Source: Elysia chlorotica (lineage: Eukaryota; Mollusca; Gastropoda; Plakobranchidae). From it: a DNA stretch of 64,000 nt. This document shows, one piece after another, positions 61,801 to 64,000 of this stretch (its first letter is position 1; the number at the start of each line of letters is the position of its first letter). The position numbers were made by a program, and so were the translations under genes. A model generated the notes under the pieces. The model was not told the origin of the DNA. It did not search any database and was given only the letters and a program-made list of their open reading frames with translations. The DNA is taken from the NCBI GenBank assembly GCA_003991915.1, contig RQTK01000031.1:139615-203614 (forward strand). The letters run 5' to 3'.

Positions 61801-62186
61801 ACTTCTCAATAAAACTGTGTGTAAACGAGAAACACTCTCAATATTGAGGTTTTCTGTCCGGACGTTAGATATTTTCCTGCCGGCGGACTGTGACAAGTGT
61901 CACCTTGGTTAATGACAGGGCGGCGCCTTTGATCTTTCTCCAGGCGGAGGTAAAAATCCAGTCAAACAAATTTTTTTGCGCACTCGAATCGTAATTTGTT
62001 TTATGATCCGAGGGCGAACAAAAATTTGTTCTGACTGAACTTTTAACGCAGCCTAAAGCAAGTCAGCCCCGTCATCACCCAAGATGACACGTGCCACAGT
62101 CCGCCGAAAGGAAAATATCTAGCGTCCAAACAAGGAATTTATGAATATCGAAAGGGTTTCTCGTTTTCACAGTTTTATCGAGAAAT
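61801..62186. mobile_element. Fold-back (palindromic) element
   Basis: Almost the whole 386 bp is one imperfect palindrome centred near 61993. The left arm starts CTTCTCAATAAAACTGTG, the right arm read inward TTTCTCGATAAAACTGTG. Further in, GGACGTTAGATATTTTCC pairs with GGACGCTAGATATTTTCC, GGCGGACTGTGACAAGTGTC with GGCGGACTGTGGCACGTGTC, and near the centre CACTCGAATCGTAA with CCCTCGGATCATAA. The structure fits a fold-back MITE. No coding capacity and no obvious target duplication. Confidence 0.8.
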
Positions 62187-62369
62187 TAAGTACATCTATC
62201 AATCCATTTACTTATCTTTCGATTTCTGTGTGCAAGAAAAATTTTTTTTTATGTCCAGCAAGGCTCATCACAAGGAATGTCTTTACCACCCTTGTCATCC
62301 TCTCTGCCGTCTCTGGTTTTTATCATTCATGTTCTCTATCTATAGATCTTACTCAAGAGGAAAAAGAAA

Positions 62370-62560
62370 ATAAAAAGGAGGAAAAGCACCAGGATAGGGA
62401 GCCAAAAGAGGAAAAGGAGGAATATTAGAACCAGGAGCAGGGGGAGGAACAATAGGATGAGCAGTAGCAGAAGGACAGAGGAAGAGCAATGGGAGGAGGA
62501 GCAAGAGGAAGAACAAGCAGGAGGAGGAGCAGAGGAAGTAAGAACAGGAGGGAGGAACAT
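62370..62560. repeat. Purine-rich (AGG/GAA) tract
   Basis: Almost pure purine on the plus strand, with irregular AGGAGGA and GAAGAG units. It produces false Glu/Arg or Leu/Ser frames. Confidence 0.8.
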
Positions 62561-62954
62561 CAGGGACTTAAGTTAGCCCAGAGAGAGTAAGAGCAGAGGA
62601 AGGAACAAGAGTACAGACATAAACAGCTGATAGCCTACTAGTAGTACTATACCTTTGAAGGGAGAAAGAGAGGGTTTGTGTGTGTGTGTGAGAAAGAGAC
62701 AAATAAGGTAACCATATAGTTGATACAAAAAGTCAATAAAGACGAACAACACAGAAGCATTTAAACACAAATTGATGAATACCTATTAGTTTTTATGTAA
62801 TAATTGGGACCCATATAAAGAACCATGCAGATTCTTCACAGCCTGGGTGTTTTTCACCCCTGAGAGGCGGTGAAGGTTGAACAATACTAATAGTTTTAAT
62901 AATACATCAGAAATTAAAACATAAGAAACATTTTGTAACAGAAGATTTATTAAT

Positions 62955-63003
62955 TTAGAATCGTAGTTTCTGGAAAAACCATTTGCTCTTGCCGGTCTTG
63001 TAC
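62955..63003 (-). CDS. Possible last exon of an unidentified minus-strand gene
   Basis: On the minus strand a pyrimidine tract and CCTCAG acceptor lead into one base plus 15 codons, YKTGKSKWFFQKLRF, then TAA. An AATAAA at 62946-62951 begins only 4 bases after the stop. The basic and aromatic ending resembles the end of a small ribosomal or mitochondrial protein, but I cannot name it and see no upstream exon before the window edge. It could be chance. Confidence 0.3.
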
Positions 63004-63139
63004 CTGAGGAAAAAAAAAAGAAAACCAAGTGAATAGAGCAAAATGTAAATAAGAAAAATAATTTTTCAAGTCAAATTTTATGTTAAGACAGGGTAAAGAA
63101 GGAGTTTCTTTACATTCATATCAAAATTCAAATTCATTC

Positions 63140-63955
63140 TGCACTTGCCCCAAGACCAATCTTTTGACAATTTCATATGCTGCCACACAAAGAGAGTGGA
63201 GGGATCTCATGTCTTAGCTAGGCACATTATTACTGATTTAACCCTTAACCACAGGAAAAAAAATTTAAAATTAGTCATAGATTTTAAACTGGGAGCCTGC
63301 TTACCAGGGGGCAAACGCTATACACTTGCGAAAAATGTGTCCCAAAGTAAAGAAAAAGTGTTGTATTTCATAGAGACAAATGTATAAGAAAATACATGCA
63401 CTTGGGCTAAGTCTTTAACCCTAAATTCACTGATGTAAGGGGCATAACTACATTTCTTCTTCTGAACTTCTATATACTGATGTTCTTTATTTGTTGCCTT
63501 GCTTTATAGCTATCAACTTTTGAGAAAAATATTTTTTAGCATGATTACTCATCCCAAGCCTAATAAATGGCCCGCTTATTAAGTTCAGTTATCAATATTG
63601 ACAACTACAAGCTTTAAAAACTTCAAAAATGGATTAGTGTTATTTCGTTCACGTTTTTTGTTTCTTTTTGTTTTGTCGATTTTTATTTTGTAGCACCAGA
63701 AACACATATTCAGCAACATCGAGGCTTTGCGTGAACTAAAATATTTTCAAAACGGTTAGCTAAAGCGCATTTCGCAGTGATATGAGGGAAATTTAAGCTT
63801 TCTAGCATGCCAGAATTAATACCACTGTGATTGATCTAACCAACCACAAGGGCACACAATCCGATAAATTTGCCCAGTCTTCGGTTTCCGACTAGATAAC
63901 AAGGCACCTATTGAGAACAAGACTCTCTGCCACCTGAGTCAGTTTGCACCTGAAG
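63140..63955 (-). mobile_element. SINE copy D, decayed or interrupted
   Basis: The body motif appears as GACAATTTCATATGCTGCCA (63166-63185), followed by ATCTCATGTCTTAGCTAGGCA as in copy A. The tRNA-like head lies far off near 63915-63952 (GAACAAGACTCTCTGCCACC, then GTCAGTTTGCACC). The two pieces are either one copy split by inserted sequence or two partial copies. Confidence 0.45.
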
Positions 63956-64000
63956 ATCACCTACCTAGTTTTCGATTTTTATCACAGAATTAGATCTAGA

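Overview
The window is animal nuclear DNA: AT-rich, intron-dense, full of microsatellites, LINE, SINE and DNA-transposon remnants, with one assembly gap (49592-50324). Two multi-exon genes fill its middle and lie head to head. The minus-strand gene (coding 31647 down to 4956, 31 coding exons, 1437 residues) is read as EVC2/limbin. The plus-strand gene (33317 to 57442, 21 coding exons, 908 residues) is read as EVC. Both were rebuilt exon by exon; every junction keeps frame and has a GT-AG or, once, a GC-AG boundary. The divergent EVC/EVC2 pair is known from vertebrates. Its presence here with invertebrate-style repeats suggests a lophotrochozoan, perhaps a gastropod mollusc; the species group is inference.

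Layout: 1-4955 is AT-rich 3' flank without a recognisable gene. 4956-31647 is EVC2. Its introns hold a Tigger-like non-autonomous element (8803-10059), a LINE tail (10894-11256), a decayed pogo/Tigger transposase (about 20880-23220), a LINE fragment (about 29002-29815) and a tRNA-derived SINE (30158-30410). 31648-33316 is the shared 5' region, with an inverted CCAAT box at 33124. 33317-57442 is EVC, with CT-repeat clusters in intron 1, an L2/CR1-like LINE in intron 10, the assembly gap in intron 14 and a 142-bp direct repeat in intron 15. Beyond EVC come a decayed piggyBac element with TTAA flanks (58226-60073), a nearly fully palindromic fold-back element (61801-62186), a possible last exon of another minus-strand gene (62955-63003) and SINE pieces to the end.

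In vertebrates EVC and EVC2 are single-pass membrane proteins that form one complex at the base of the primary cilium and act with Smoothened in Hedgehog signalling. The two proteins here have the expected plan: one N-terminal membrane segment (EVC), or signal peptide, ectodomain and membrane segment (EVC2), followed by long charged coiled coils. Shared control from one intergenic region would suit the two halves of one complex.
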